Positions 16,532 to 30,139 of a stretch of 64,000 nt of DNA are shown here, piece by piece. The translations under genes were made by a program, and so were the position numbers. The notes under the pieces were generated by a model. The model did not search any database and was not told where the DNA came from. It saw only the letters and a list, made by a program, of their open reading frames with translations. Source of the DNA: Ornithinimicrobium humiphilum (GTDB lineage Bacteria; Actinomycetota; Actinomycetes; Actinomycetales; Dermatophilaceae); assembly GCF_006716885.1 (NCBI RefSeq), contig NZ_VFPU01000001.1:124001-188000 (forward strand), read 5' to 3'. Numbering within the stretch: position 1 is the first letter of the stretch; every line of letters starts with the position of its first letter.

Positions 16532-17532
16532 GGATTGTGCACGCCGTCCGTTCCGACGGCTTCGCAGGCGTGGAGAGGCATATCGCCACGCTGGCGGCCG
16601 CGCAGGCGAACGCCGGCCACGATGTGGTGGTCGTAGGAGGCGACCCCGATCGGATGGCAGCAGAGCTGTCGCCTAGCGGCGTGCGAACCATCGCGGCCCG
16701 GAGCACCGCAGACGTGCTGTTGGCGATTCGTCGTGAGGGCGCTGAGGCCGAGATCGTTCATGCGCACATGACCGCGGCTGAGGTGGCGGCCTCCGTCTCC
16801 GCCCAATCCCCACTGGTCGTCACACGTCATTTCGCACGCGCCCGCGGGATGACGTCCACCGGTCGGTTGGCCGGCGTTCTCGTGCGGCGCCGGGTGCGGG
16901 CCCAGATCGCCATCAGTCGATACGTCGCCAAGGCCGTCGACGGCGAGGCGACGGTCATCTACCCGGGGGTCCCGGTCGTGGACGTGGCCCCCGGCCCTCG
17001 ACGCCCGGCGGTGCTCGTCGTGCAACGGCTCCAGCCGGAGAAGCGGACCGATATCGCCCTGCGTGCGTTCGCGGCGGCGGATCCTGCGGGCTGGACGCTC
17101 GACATCATCGGGCGGGGGCCGGAGGAACCGGCCCTGCGTGCCCTGGCAAGGCGCCTCGGTGTGGCGGACCGCGTCCGGTTCCTCGGGTTCCGCGACGACG
17201 TGTCCGAGCAGATGTCCGGCGCAGGCGTCCTGCTCGCCCCGTGCGACGTGGAGGGGCTGGGCCTCAGCGTCCTGGAGGCGATGGCGCACGCTCTCCCGGT
17301 GGTGGCCAGTCGTGCCGGTGCGCACGGCGAGACCGTCGGCAGCGTCGCCGGCGCCCGACTCCACGACCCCGAGGACTGGGAGATGGCAGGTCGACTGCTG
17401 GCCGAACTCGTGGCGGACGCCGGCGAGCGTGAGGATTACGGTGCCCGTCTCGCGGATGCGCAGCGCGCTAGGTTCACCCCGGAGGCGCAGGTCGCCGGGA
17501 CGGACGCGGTGTACCGGAAGGTGATGGGATGA
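16528..17532 (+). CDS. Glycosyltransferase family 4
   Basis: A 334-residue GT-B enzyme. It starts RIVHAVRSDGFAGVERHI, has VVQRLQPEKRTDIALRAF in the donor half and CDVEGLGLSVLEAMAHALPV as the E-x7-E motif. It is on the short side for the family. ATG 16528 overlaps the upstream stop (ATGA), and its own stop overlaps the next start, so it sits in the middle of a coupled run of five glycosyltransferases. Donor unknown. Confidence 0.85.
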   Translation: MRIVHAVRSDGFAGVERHIATLAAAQANAGHDVVVVGGDPDRMAAELSPSGVRTIAARSTADVLLAIRREGAEAEIVHAHMTAAEVAASVSAQSPLVVTRHFARARGMTSTGRLAGVLVRRRVRAQIAISRYVAKAVDGEATVIYPGVPVVDVAPGPRRPAVLVVQRLQPEKRTDIALRAFAAADPAGWTLDIIGRGPEEPALRALARRLGVADRVRFLGFRDDVSEQMSGAGVLLAPCDVEGLGLSVLEAMAHALPVVASRAGAHGETVGSVAGARLHDPEDWEMAGRLLAELVADAGEREDYGARLADAQRARFTPEAQVAGTDAVYRKVMG

Positions 17533-18677
17533 CCGACCTGGTGGTCATGTCCCTCGAGGTGTGGGACGACGTGTGGAGACGCAACCAGCACCTCGTGGCG
17601 GGACTTCTGCGCGGCGGCCGGGTGGACCGCGTCCTGTTCGTCGAGCCGCCCGTGGACGCTCTGCACCAGGTCCGCAGCGGACGTCGTCCCGACCTGCGGA
17701 GGGTTGGCCTGCGAACGATCGAGCTTTCTGGGGCTCCACGCACCGGCCAACTGTGGGGTCTGCGTCCCGTCAAGGTTCTCCCTCGTCGCATCGACGGACG
17801 AGGCGATCGACGACGGGCGGAAGGGGTGGCCAGGGCCGCCAGGAAGGTCGGGATGGAGGACCCGGTGCTGTGGGTGAACGACCCAGGCGGTGCCGAGGTG
17901 CTTGCCGCGACAGGATGGAACGCTTTCTACGACATGACGGACGACTGGCTCGCGGCTGACAGGTCGGACGCCGAGCTGGAGAGGCTCCGACGGCAGGAGG
18001 ACCGGCTGATGAGTGAATGTCGCGAGGTCGTCGTGTGCTCCGTCGGTCTCGAACGCACCCGGTCGGAACTGCGCGACGTGGTGCTGGTCCCCAACGGTGT
18101 GGACCTCGAGCCCTACCGCGTCCGGCAGCCGCGACCCTCGGACCTGGGTGAGGGACGGATCGCGCTCTACCTGGGCACCGCGCATCGCGATCGACTCGAC
18201 GTGGAGCTGGTCGTTCGCACCGCCGAGGTCTTGCGCGCCCTCCCTGAAGGTGGTCGGGTCCTCCTGGTGGGCCCCGCACCGCTTCCCCGACGTGATCTGG
18301 ACCGGCTGGAACGGGCGGGCGTCGCGTTGCTCGGGCCGCGGCCGAGCGACTCGGTGCCTGCTTACCTCCAGCACGCGGACGTGCTGCTGGTCCCGCACGT
18401 CCTGAGCGAGTTCACGGCATCGCTCGACCCGATCAAGGCGTACGAGTACCGCGCGGCCCGCCGACCGGTGATCGCCACGCCGGTCCCCGGGTTCGTCGAC
18501 GTGGCCGATCCGCTTGTCCGGGCCGTCGGCACCGAGGACTTTCCCGCGGCGGTGGCCGAGGCGTTCGAGTCCCCCGTTCCGTGGAGCCCGACCTTGCCGC
18601 GGGATCTGCCCTCCTGGCTCGATCGTGTCGCCCAGCTGTCCGCGGTCCTGGACCGAGTGGAAGCCGTTGGCGGATGA
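17529..18677 (+). CDS. Glycosyltransferase (GT-B fold)
   Basis: A 382-residue protein. Weak N-terminal similarity, but RIALYLGTAHRDRLDVELV and LLVPHVLSEFTASLDPIKA followed by YEYRAARRPVIATPVPGF are typical of GT-B enzymes of the GT4/teichuronic-acid TuaH type, where D-P-x-K-x-x-E-Y replaces the E-x7-E motif. The middle has FYDMTDDWLA, also typical of that subgroup. Coupled by ATGA overlaps on both sides. Confidence 0.75.
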   Translation: MTDLVVMSLEVWDDVWRRNQHLVAGLLRGGRVDRVLFVEPPVDALHQVRSGRRPDLRRVGLRTIELSGAPRTGQLWGLRPVKVLPRRIDGRGDRRRAEGVARAARKVGMEDPVLWVNDPGGAEVLAATGWNAFYDMTDDWLAADRSDAELERLRRQEDRLMSECREVVVCSVGLERTRSELRDVVLVPNGVDLEPYRVRQPRPSDLGEGRIALYLGTAHRDRLDVELVVRTAEVLRALPEGGRVLLVGPAPLPRRDLDRLERAGVALLGPRPSDSVPAYLQHADVLLVPHVLSEFTASLDPIKAYEYRAARRPVIATPVPGFVDVADPLVRAVGTEDFPAAVAEAFESPVPWSPTLPRDLPSWLDRVAQLSAVLDRVEAVGG

Positions 18678-19759
18678 CCCGACCGCGCATCACCTTCCTC
18701 TCCCACACGGGCGCTCCCGGTGGCGGAGAGCTGGCGCTGCGCCGTTACCTGCGGGCAACGTCGCTCGACGTGGAGCTGGTGACGATGGAGGCCGGGGACG
18801 TGTGGGACGGCCTTCCCTGCCCGGTCGCCGTGGCCCCCTCCGTGCGGCAGGTTCGACGTGCGCTGCGTAGTGGGAGCGGTCCAGTGGTGGCCAACTCCAT
18901 GCGGGCGGCCTTCTACGCCGCGCTCCTGTCTCCCCGTCGCCGCGCCCTTGCGTACTGGGTTCGCGACGGGCTGACGGAGAGCGCGATGTCGCCTGTGGCT
19001 CTCGCGCTGACAAGGCACATCACCGCCCGCAGGACGTCGCACTACCTCGCCAACTCCGTGTGGACCGCCCAGACCGTGCGAACGGCGCTCGGTCGGGCAG
19101 CGGAGCAGATCGAGGTCGTTCCCAGTCCCAGCGGGATCGGGGAGGTTCCAGGCCCGCCTCGGCGCGTGCCTGCGGCACCACTGCGCCTCCTCTACCTGGG
19201 CCGGATCGCCGCGTGGAAGGCACCGCACGTGGCGGTGCGCGCGGTCGACGTGCTCCGCGAGCGGGGGATCTCGGCCAGTCTGACCGTGGCCGGTGGGTCG
19301 CACTTCGGTGAAGACCACTACGCGGGCGAGCTCGCTGATCTCGCGTCGTCCGTGGCGGGTGTGACGATGACAGGTCACGTTTCCGACGTCGAAGCACTCC
19401 TCGCGTCCCATGACCTACTCGTGCACTGCTCGACCACACCCGAGCCCTTCGGGCAGGTCGTGGTGCAGGGTCTGGCAGCGGGGATCCCGGTCCTGGCGAG
19501 CGCGCACGGGGGACCGACCGAGATCCTCGAGCACGCCCCGGTGCCCCTCCTGTACCCGCCCGGGAGTCCTGACGGTCTCGCGGGGGCGATCGCGAAGGTT
19601 CTTCCGCGTTATCAGGAGGTGACCGCCTGGGGGGTGCGTCGGGCGCAGGACTACACCGACAGGGCAACGATCGCCCGTCTGGACGCCGTCCTGACGAGCT
19701 GGTTCACAGAAGCCGGGCCCAGACCTCGGCGTGAGCTGCCGCCGACCTCTCCCAGGTGA
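18674..19759 (+). CDS. Glycosyltransferase family 4, last gene of the first EPS operon
   Basis: A 361-residue GT-B enzyme starting ITFLSHTGAPGGGELALRR. LLYLGRIAAWKAPHVAVRA marks the donor half. The usual E-x7-E motif reads PEPFGQVVVQGLAAGIPV, so the second Glu is Gln; some active GT4 enzymes tolerate this. ATG 18674 overlaps the preceding stop. Its last 56 bases overlap the end of the convergent glycosyltransferase gene. Confidence 0.82.
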   Translation: MTRPRITFLSHTGAPGGGELALRRYLRATSLDVELVTMEAGDVWDGLPCPVAVAPSVRQVRRALRSGSGPVVANSMRAAFYAALLSPRRRALAYWVRDGLTESAMSPVALALTRHITARRTSHYLANSVWTAQTVRTALGRAAEQIEVVPSPSGIGEVPGPPRRVPAAPLRLLYLGRIAAWKAPHVAVRAVDVLRERGISASLTVAGGSHFGEDHYAGELADLASSVAGVTMTGHVSDVEALLASHDLLVHCSTTPEPFGQVVVQGLAAGIPVLASAHGGPTEILEHAPVPLLYPPGSPDGLAGAIAKVLPRYQEVTAWGVRRAQDYTDRATIARLDAVLTSWFTEAGPRPRRELPPTSPR

Positions 19760-20759
19760 ACTCCCGGGAGCGATGCGACCCCCGGGCCACCATCGCCTCG
19801 ATGGCTGACCCCCCCTGCGCCGCGGCGAGGATCCCGTCTGCGAGGCCGTCCGGGGTGGGATCGACGAGGAGTCCGCACCCGCCCACCACCTCCGGCAGGG
19901 ACGACCGGTTGCTGGAGACGAGAGGGACACCCGCAGCCATGGCCTCGAGGGCGGGCAGCCCGAAGCCCTCGTAGGTCGAGGGGACGACGACCATCCCGGC
20001 CCCCCCGACCAGTCCGGGCATGGTCTCGTCGGGGAGCCGGCCGAGATGGGTCACCCGGGGCGCCCCTGCGAAGAGCTCCGTGCGCGCCAGCGAGGTGGGA
20101 CCCGCGAGCACGAGGCCCCACTCGGGGAGGGATGGGGCGACGGCCCTCCATGCGGCGGCGAGCGCGGGAAGGTTCTTGCGTGCGGCCGATCCCCCGGCGT
20201 AGAGGGCGTAGAGCTCCGGCAGCCCAAGCTCGCGGCGGCGCGCCCGGTCGAGCGGCGTCGGATCGAAGTAGCGCTGGTCGACCCCGTTGTGGACGACCAC
20301 GGTGTTGCGCAGCCCGAGCATCTCTGCCGCCTGGTCGGCCGTGAACTGCGAGACGCAGACGACGGCGTCAGCGGCCCGGAGCTCGGCCGGGGCGCTGGTC
20401 GCCGGTGGCGCCTCGTCGGGAAAGGTCCACGCGACGACGTCGTGCAGGGTCACGACGTCGGGTCCGGGGGGCGGCGGAAGGATCAGGTCCATCCGATGGA
20501 CGAGGCTTCCCCTGGGGTAGGCGAGGGCTCCCACGGCCCGCCGCGCGCCCGGGCCCGCCGTCCGCAGCAGGCCCATCGGCAGCCGGACCGTCCCGGGGAG
20601 CGGGGAACGCAGCGAGCGTGCCACGCTCCGGGCGACCGTGGCACCGGGGCGCAGCGCTTCAAGTGCGGCGGGTGCTCGCGCCGCGACGGCCTCCTCGTAG
20701 GCCTGTGCCCCCATCGGGGTCTCCACCGCCGTGGTGGCGACGACGACCGACGCGGCCAT
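19704..20759 (-). CDS. Glycosyltransferase family 4
   Basis: A 351-residue GT-B enzyme: VVTLHDVVAWTFPD in the acceptor half, AVVCVSQFTADQA, LYALYAGGSAARKNLPAL opening the donor half, and TYEGFGLPALEAMAAGVPL as the E-x7-E motif. It resembles mannosyl/rhamnosyltransferases of the WbaZ/MtfB type. ATG 20759 was chosen for its GGGAGGTGGG ribosome binding site; the frame is open for ten more codons. Single gene on the opposite strand from its neighbours. Confidence 0.85.
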   Translation of the reverse strand: MAASVVVATTAVETPMGAQAYEEAVAARAPAALEALRPGATVARSVARSLRSPLPGTVRLPMGLLRTAGPGARRAVGALAYPRGSLVHRMDLILPPPPGPDVVTLHDVVAWTFPDEAPPATSAPAELRAADAVVCVSQFTADQAAEMLGLRNTVVVHNGVDQRYFDPTPLDRARRRELGLPELYALYAGGSAARKNLPALAAAWRAVAPSLPEWGLVLAGPTSLARTELFAGAPRVTHLGRLPDETMPGLVGGAGMVVVPSTYEGFGLPALEAMAAGVPLVSSNRSSLPEVVGGCGLLVDPTPDGLADGILAAAQGGSAIEAMVARGSHRSREFTWERSAAAHAEVWARLL

Positions 20760-20830
20760 GCCCACCTCCCTGATCGACGTGCAGCGCACAGTACCGTTGT
20801 CAGCCAGCGTGCGGTGAAGGGCGGTGACGG

Positions 20831-21976
20831 ATGGACGGGTCGGGGCCGCGGGTGGCGCTCGTGTCGAGCTCCTACTTCCCGGACATCGGTGGCGTGGAGC
20901 AGCACACGGCCCAGGTGGCGCGCGAGCTCTTGGGTCGCGGGTATGCCGTGGAGGTCTGGACCGTGGACCGTGGCAGGGCGTCGGTGAGGACCCAGGTGCA
21001 GGGGGTCACCGTCCGCTATCTCCCGACGCCACTCCCGACGCTCTCCCCTCGCGGCGTCGTGTCCTTCCTGCGGAAGGTCCCGTCCGCGTTCCGGGAGTGG
21101 GCTTGGGCCCGCAGGGACTTCCACCCCGACGTGCTCCACGTCCACTGCTTCGGACCCAACGGGGTGTACGCCGAGGCCCTCGGGCGCCTGTCCCGTATCC
21201 CGCGGGTGGTCAGCAGCCACGGCGAGACCTACATGGACGACCACGACGTCTACGGACGGTCGCTCGTGCTGCGCACCGCCCTCCGTGCCGCCCTGCGAGG
21301 GGCGCGAGCGGTGACGGCGTGCTCCCCCGAGGTCGCTGCGGACCTCCGCGCGCGTTTCGATGCCGGCGAGGTGCGGATCGTGCCCAACGGCGTCACCACC
21401 CCGGCGTCGGGGCCGCGGGAGCCGCGCGCGGAGCGACGCGTGATCCTGGCCGCCGGTCGGCTGGAGCACAACAAGGGATTCGACCTCCTGATCGAGGCGC
21501 TGCCCCTCCTCTCGGAGCACGTAGGTCTGGACATCGTGGGCAGCGGTAGTCAGGAGGAGGCCCTGCGCTCACGCGCACGCGAGCTGGGGCTGGAGGAGCG
21601 GGTCCGGTTCCTCGGGCCGACGAGCCCATCGGGCGTGCTGCAGGCCATGGCTGACGCGGACGTGGTGGTGGTGCCGAGCCGTAAGGAGCCCTTCGGCATC
21701 GTGGTGCTGGAGGCGTGGGCAGCGGGGACACCGGTCGTCGCGACCTCCGTGGCCGGTCCAGCGAGCTTCGTCACCGACGGCCAGGACGGGCTGCTCGTCG
21801 ACCCTCGCGACCCCCGGGCGCTCGCCGGTGCTCTGCAGCGGGTGCTGGAGGACGACGGGCTGTGGCGGTCACTGGCGAGCGGGGGGCGACGGACGGTGCG
21901 CCGCTACACGTGGAGCGCGGTGGTCGACGAGTACGTCACGACCTATCCGGGGCCCGATCGGCCAACGCCCGTCTGA
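20831..21976 (+). CDS. Glycosyltransferase family 4
   Basis: A 381-residue GT-B enzyme beginning SYFPDIGGVEQHTAQVAREL, the classic acceptor-side Gly-rich loop of GT4. VILAAGRLEHNKGFDLLIEA and RKEPFGIVVLEAWAAGTPV (E-x7-E) form the donor site. The start has AAGGGCGGTGA as ribosome binding site. The last 41 bases overlap the convergent GT2 gene. Confidence 0.87.
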   Translation: MDGSGPRVALVSSSYFPDIGGVEQHTAQVARELLGRGYAVEVWTVDRGRASVRTQVQGVTVRYLPTPLPTLSPRGVVSFLRKVPSAFREWAWARRDFHPDVLHVHCFGPNGVYAEALGRLSRIPRVVSSHGETYMDDHDVYGRSLVLRTALRAALRGARAVTACSPEVAADLRARFDAGEVRIVPNGVTTPASGPREPRAERRVILAAGRLEHNKGFDLLIEALPLLSEHVGLDIVGSGSQEEALRSRARELGLEERVRFLGPTSPSGVLQAMADADVVVVPSRKEPFGIVVLEAWAAGTPVVATSVAGPASFVTDGQDGLLVDPRDPRALAGALQRVLEDDGLWRSLASGGRRTVRRYTWSAVVDEYVTTYPGPDRPTPV

Positions 21977-22907
21977 TCCGATCTGCCTCGGCATCCCGCC
22001 TGACGGGATCGGTGGGGCTCAGACGGGCCTGGCGGAGCATCGCCACCGCCCCGAACCCGAGCCCCAGCGCCACCACGCCGGCCCGTTGGAGCCGGGCACG
22101 TGCCCCTGAGGGCTCGCCGATGTCCCTGACCTGCTGCACCGCCCACCGGCGCAACGCCGGGGAAGCCAGCCCGCCGTCCCTGGCGAGCAGCACCATGTGG
22201 TTGCGCCGGCCGTACAACTTGTAGCGGGTGTCGAAGCGGGCTCCCTTGACGTGTGGTGCCGGGAGGTGGTCCACGACGACCGCGGGGTCGAAGTAGGCGG
22301 GCAGCCCGAGCCGGCGGACGCGCAGGAAGATGTCGGTGTCCTCCCGAAGGGCCGTTCCGGGATAGTCGTCGCGGAAGCCCCCGAGGTGGGCCAGGACCGA
22401 CCTGCGAAAGCTCATGTTGGCACCGATGCCGTGATCGACGCGCTCGCGCTGCGGCCGATCGGCGGCGAATCCCTCGGTCAGCCGCCCGTCGGGAAGCAGA
22501 CGCCCGACGGGTGCGTCGTAGGTCTCCTCACCAGGTCGGCCGTTGAGCGTTCGCCCGGCGATCGCTGCGGCGTCCGTCCTCCTGAACGCCTCGCGGAGTC
22601 GCCAGGCCCATCCTGGGTGGACGACGACGTCGTCGTCGAGGAAGGCGATGACCGCCCCACGCGCATGGAGGAGGGCACGGTTGCGTGAGCGCGTCATCCA
22701 CCCGGCCAGCTCTGGAGCATGGACGTAGGTGTCGTTCTCCAGTAGAGCCTCTGGCCGGCATGCCTGCGCAGAGGCGTCGACGACGACCACATCGAGAATC
22801 TCGGCGCGTTCCCCCCGCAGCGATTCGAGGCAGCGGTCGACGAAGGCCGGCCGTTCGTACGTCACCACGCACACGCTCAGCGTGGTGTCCTCAGCGTGCT
22901 CGTCCAT
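21936..22907 (-). CDS. Glycosyltransferase family 2
   Basis: A 323-residue GT-A enzyme: LSVCVVTYERPAFVDRCL, VVVDASAQA, SRNRALLHARGAVIAFLDDDVVV with the metal-binding DDD, then ANMSFRRSVLAHLGGF and LREDTDIFLRVR. No long hydrophobic tail except a possible amphipathic stretch near 285-300. It follows the gene at 22907-23932 with a 1-base overlap and is the last gene of a three-gene minus-strand operon (24789 to 21936). Confidence 0.85.
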   Translation of the reverse strand: MDEHAEDTTLSVCVVTYERPAFVDRCLESLRGERAEILDVVVVDASAQACRPEALLENDTYVHAPELAGWMTRSRNRALLHARGAVIAFLDDDVVVHPGWAWRLREAFRRTDAAAIAGRTLNGRPGEETYDAPVGRLLPDGRLTEGFAADRPQRERVDHGIGANMSFRRSVLAHLGGFRDDYPGTALREDTDIFLRVRRLGLPAYFDPAVVVDHLPAPHVKGARFDTRYKLYGRRNHMVLLARDGGLASPALRRWAVQQVRDIGEPSGARARLQRAGVVALGLGFGAVAMLRQARLSPTDPVRRDAEADRIRRALADRAPDRS

Positions 22908-23932
22908 CAGGCACCTCTCACTGCCGGGCTCCGCGGAAGACGGCGCCGGAGGGCGGCAGCATACTCACGGACCAGGCTCGCTGCCGGGATGCGGCGGGGA
23001 ACCGGTCGGGCCCCCGCGAGATGCTTCCACCACACCGAAGCCACGGCGTCGGTCTCGTAGCGCCGTCCCGCCTCTGCGGAACTGCGGAACAGGTTGGTCG
23101 CGAAGCTCGTATCAATACGGAGTCGGCCCAGCACGGCCAGCACCTGCTCGGGTGTCTCCGCGGTGAGCATGTCCACCCCGTTGCGACCGATGTCCGCGTA
23201 GGGGAGGGTGGGCACCACCAGCGGGATCGACCACGCGCGCCACGCCTTGACGAGCTTGGTCGCGGGCTTGCGGGCGGGATCTCCGAGGGTGTCCGACGGC
23301 TGGCTGCAGAGTGAGACGTCGACCGCCCTGAAGTCCTCCCAGCCAGCGGTGCCGGACTCCTCGGTATGCAGCTCGAACGTCATGCCCAGGGCACGGACCT
23401 CGGCCACGAACGAGTTGCTCACCCACTCGGGCACGTTCTTGCGGTAGGCCTTCAGGACGAGGGTCTCCACCCGGGTGCCGCGCCCCGGGTCTCTGGGGAC
23501 CAGTCCGCGCTGCGGGAGGAGCGGCAGATGGGCCTCTCGGGTGGGGTCGACCACCGCGGCCTGGGTCGGCCTGACCTCCAGCGCCGTGAAGGGTGGCGCG
23601 GGGATGTGGGGATGCACGTCCGCGCGGACGACCACGAGCGGCGCCCCCGTCCGGAGGACGCTCCGGGCCAGGGCGCGCACCAGGGAGGGCTCGCACCGGG
23701 GCAGCCAGCTCGTCAGCTCCTCGAGCGAGGCGAGCAGCACGGTCGTCGCCCGTGGTGCGCGTGGGCCGATGGACACGGCACGCCCCTGAGACCGCAGGCG
23801 GGCGTAGAGCTCGAGGAAGGTGTGGCCGTAACCCGAGGGATGGAGCTCCGGAGCCGCGTCGGGGTTCCAGTCATCGACGCCGGTGACGTCACGATCGGTC
23901 CAGAAGTGCACCGAGACGGGGCGCTCGGTCAT
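22907..23932 (-). CDS. Unknown protein of the EPS locus, possibly a divergent glycosyltransferase
   Basis: A 341-residue protein I do not recognise with confidence. It lies between a GT32-like and a GT2 gene in a coupled operon (ATGA with the gene upstream). Features such as GYGHTFLELYARLRSQG near the N-terminus, TLVLKAYRKNVPEWVSN in the middle and PLVVPTLPYADIGRNGVDML towards the end have the rhythm of a GT-B enzyme, including a 'P-h-h-x-x-Y' donor-site loop, but there is no E-x7-E motif. No signal peptide or membrane span. ATG 23932 was preferred to a start 35 codons upstream, which lies inside the neighbouring gene. Confidence 0.6.
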   Translation of the reverse strand: MTERPVSVHFWTDRDVTGVDDWNPDAAPELHPSGYGHTFLELYARLRSQGRAVSIGPRAPRATTVLLASLEELTSWLPRCEPSLVRALARSVLRTGAPLVVVRADVHPHIPAPPFTALEVRPTQAAVVDPTREAHLPLLPQRGLVPRDPGRGTRVETLVLKAYRKNVPEWVSNSFVAEVRALGMTFELHTEESGTAGWEDFRAVDVSLCSQPSDTLGDPARKPATKLVKAWRAWSIPLVVPTLPYADIGRNGVDMLTAETPEQVLAVLGRLRIDTSFATNLFRSSAEAGRRYETDAVASVWWKHLAGARPVPRRIPAASLVREYAAALRRRLPRSPAVRGA

Positions 23933-24789
23933 CGGTAGGGCGTCTCCTCGTCCCAGGCCAGGGTGGCGTCGATCACAAGGTGGTCCTGGTACTTCAGGCA
24001 TAGCGGCTGGAGGATGTTGCCCTGCAGATCCATCCATTCGAAGCAGTACCGAGGATCCTCGCCCCAGGTGTCACCGGGACATTCCTGGAGCGCCGGGAGA
24101 CCGTAGTCCAGCCGGCGGTCGATCTCCCGCAGCCACTCGGCGAGCAGCGGGTTGCCGGCTCGGGCCATGAGCGTGCCGCCCGACAGGATCGTCTGGTAAT
24201 AGCGCCGGACGTGGCTGCCCAGGCGGCCCGGGGGATTGCCGGCCCACTTGGGGTCGGTGAGGGCGGTGGCAAGAACCCAAGCGTCAGGTCTTCCCCGCAG
24301 ACGCGCGAAGGCGGGTGCCCAGGACGTGCGTAGCGTCTTGATGTCGGTGTAGGCGCCCCCGTGGTGGTACAGGAGGTAGGCGCGCAGGTAGTCGGACCGG
24401 TGGTTGAGCGACAGGAACTCGTAGGCCGGGTGGAGCGGATGCTCGGGTAGGACGACCTCGTGCAGGTTGGCGGGCGTGACCAGCCGGACCGGGATGTCCG
24501 GGTGCAGGGCTCGGATGGATTCGAGACCCGCTTTCCTCGCGGGGGTCAGCGGGTTGTCTCCCGTCCAGCAGCACCAGATGACGTCAGGGACGTCCCCGTC
24601 GGTACGGGCGTCCGCGGGGGGCTGGCGCTCGAGAAACGTGTGGGGATACCGTCCCGGCCAGTACGTGCTCGGCGAGATGCGAGCGGCCAGGCGTGCGCCC
24701 GCCGCATGAGCGGCGATGACGGGTCCGGAGTCCTGCAACCAATCGGCCGTCCGTCCCACACGGGTCTTGATCCACGCAGCGCTCTGCAT
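23929..24789 (-). CDS. Capsular polysaccharide synthesis glycosyltransferase (GT32-like)
   Basis: A 286-residue protein of the Gly_transf_sug/Caps_synth type. PDVIWCCWTGDNP is the opening 'P-x-x-I-x-x-x-W' motif, NHRSDYLRAYLLYHHGGAYTD holds the conserved S-D-xx-R and the DxD-like TDIK, and LSGGTLMARAGNPLL follows as in OCH1-like enzymes. Probably transfers a hexose to the growing repeat unit. ATG 24789 was chosen because TACGAT ends six bases before it; this is the head of the minus-strand operon. Confidence 0.75.
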   Translation of the reverse strand: MQSAAWIKTRVGRTADWLQDSGPVIAAHAAGARLAARISPSTYWPGRYPHTFLERQPPADARTDGDVPDVIWCCWTGDNPLTPARKAGLESIRALHPDIPVRLVTPANLHEVVLPEHPLHPAYEFLSLNHRSDYLRAYLLYHHGGAYTDIKTLRTSWAPAFARLRGRPDAWVLATALTDPKWAGNPPGRLGSHVRRYYQTILSGGTLMARAGNPLLAEWLREIDRRLDYGLPALQECPGDTWGEDPRYCFEWMDLQGNILQPLCLKYQDHLVIDATLAWDEETPYR

Positions 24790-24795
24790 GTCCGA

Positions 24796-24801
24796 ATCGT
24801 A
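24796..24801 (-). promoter_or_regulatory. -10 box TACGAT, leaderless EPS operon head
   Basis: TACGAT on the minus strand ends six bases before ATG 24789. It heads the three-gene minus operon and is back to back with the ABC transporter gene. Confidence 0.5.
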
Positions 24802-24918
24802 GGGCCGTGCGTCGCGGTGGCTGGGTATGCTGCGACCGCAGGCAGGCCCGATCCGGCCGGCCGCGGTCCGCTGATCGTGCGACAGGGCGGCCTGGTCGGT
24901 ATCTGGGAAAGGACGGGG

Positions 24919-26698
24919 ATGCGCGCCACGATCGAGAAGTTGCGCACCGTGCTGGACGGCCGCGCCAAGCGAGGCATGGTCCTGGGCACGGTGGCGTCCA
25001 CCGTGATCGCTGTGTTCGACATGGTGGCGATCGCGCTCGTCCTGCCTCTGGTGAACCTTGCCGGGGGCGAGCGGCCGGACCATCCGGCGCTCGAGGTCCT
25101 CGCCCGGCTCCTGGGGATCTCCGACCAGCGGTCCCTCACCCTGGTGGTCGCGGCCCTGGTCGTCGGCCTCTTCATCGTCAAGGACCTGCTGTCCATGGCC
25201 TTCGCCTGGTGGTTGGCCGGGTTCAAGGCGTTCAACCGGGCACGGCTGTCGGCACGCCTCCTGCGTTACTACCTCAGGGCCCCCTACCTCGAGACCGCCC
25301 GCCGGAGCACCGGCGACCTCATCCGCACGATGAGCGAGGGGGTCATCCAGGTCTACGGTTCCGTGGTCTATAGCCTGATGAACCTGGTCAACGCGTCGCT
25401 GGCGGTGGTGGCCATCGTCCTCGCCCTGCTGTGGTCGGCTCCGGTCCCGACGGTGGCGCTCATCATCTACCTCGGGATCGCCTCGCTGCTGTATCTCCTC
25501 GTGATGCGACCGAGGGTCGAGCGGGCCGGCTCGATGTCTGCCGAGGCGACCGCCGCCTCCTGGCGAGGTGCCCTGGCTGCTCTCGGCGCCAAGAAGGAGA
25601 CGAAGCTGCGCTCCAGCGAGGACTTCTTCGTCAAGACCTTTCGTGACGCCTCGATGCGTGGTGCGCGAGCGACCCGTCTCGCGGAGTTCATCGGCGCCGT
25701 GCCGCGGTTCGTCCTCGAGATCCTCTTCATCGTGGCCGTCGGGGTGATCCTGGCGACCAGCACATCAACCTCCGCCGTTGGCGACGTGGGCATCGTCGCG
25801 CTGTTCGTCGCGGCCGGTTTCCGCATCCTCCCCAACATCACCCTCATCGTCGGGTCGATCAACAGCCTGCGCTTCGGGATGCCGTTCCTGGACCTCGTCC
25901 ACGCAGACATGGCCTCCATGCGCGATCTGCCGGCGGCTTCCGAATCTCCCTCGAAGCCCAGACATCTCCGCCAGGAGATACGGGTCCAGGACGTGAACTT
26001 CACCTACCCCGGCTCCGCCCGTCCCGCCCTCGATGACGTGACTCTGGTGGTGCCCAAGGGTTCGTCCGTGGCGCTGGTGGGGGGCAGCGGGGCCGGCAAG
26101 AGCACACTCGTCGACGTCGTCCTCGGCCTCTTCGAGCCTCAGAGCGGCGCGGTGGTCGTGGACGGCACCGACATCCGAGAGGACCTTCCCGCCTGGCAGG
26201 CCGGCATCGGTTACGTTCCTCAGGAGGTCTTCCTCCTTGACGGCACCCTGGCCGAGAACATCGCCTTCGACCGGCACCGCGTGGACATCGACCACGATCT
26301 TCTCTCGGAGTGCATCGCGCGGGCCCAGCTCGACGATGTCGTGGCATCGCTGCCCGACGGCGTCAGCACCCAGCTGGGAGAAGGGGGATCGCGGCTGTCC
26401 GGCGGGCAGCGCCAGCGAGTGGGCATCGCCAGGGCGCTGTACCGCAGACCGTCACTCCTGGTGCTCGACGAGGCCACCTCTGCCCTGGACAACGAGACGG
26501 AGCACCGTGTCGCGCAGGCTGTCTACGGGTTGTCGGGAGACGTGACGGTCATCGTTGTCGCGCACCGGCTGTCGACCGTCAAGAACGTCGACCAGGTCGT
26601 CCTCCTCGAGGACGGCCGGGTGCAGGCAACGGGCGCGTTCAAGGAGGTTCGTGCCCAGAGCGACGCCTTCGACCGACTCGTCCGCCTTGGGTCGTTGG

Positions 26699-26706
<8 letters not shown>
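24919..26706 (+). CDS. ABC transporter, fused permease and ATPase (exporter/flippase type)
   Basis: A 595-residue half-transporter: six hydrophobic spans between residues 15 and 330, then a nucleotide-binding domain with Walker A GGSGAGKST, Q-loop region GYVPQEVFLLDGTLAENI, signature LSGGQRQRVGIARAL, Walker B LLVLDEATSALD and H-loop VIVVAHRLSTV. It works as a homodimer. In this locus it is the only candidate to move lipid-linked repeat units across the membrane (PglK-like flippase role, inferred), because no Wzx is visible. ATG 24919 follows GGAAAGGACGGGG. Confidence 0.85.
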
Positions 26707-30139
<3,433 letters not shown>
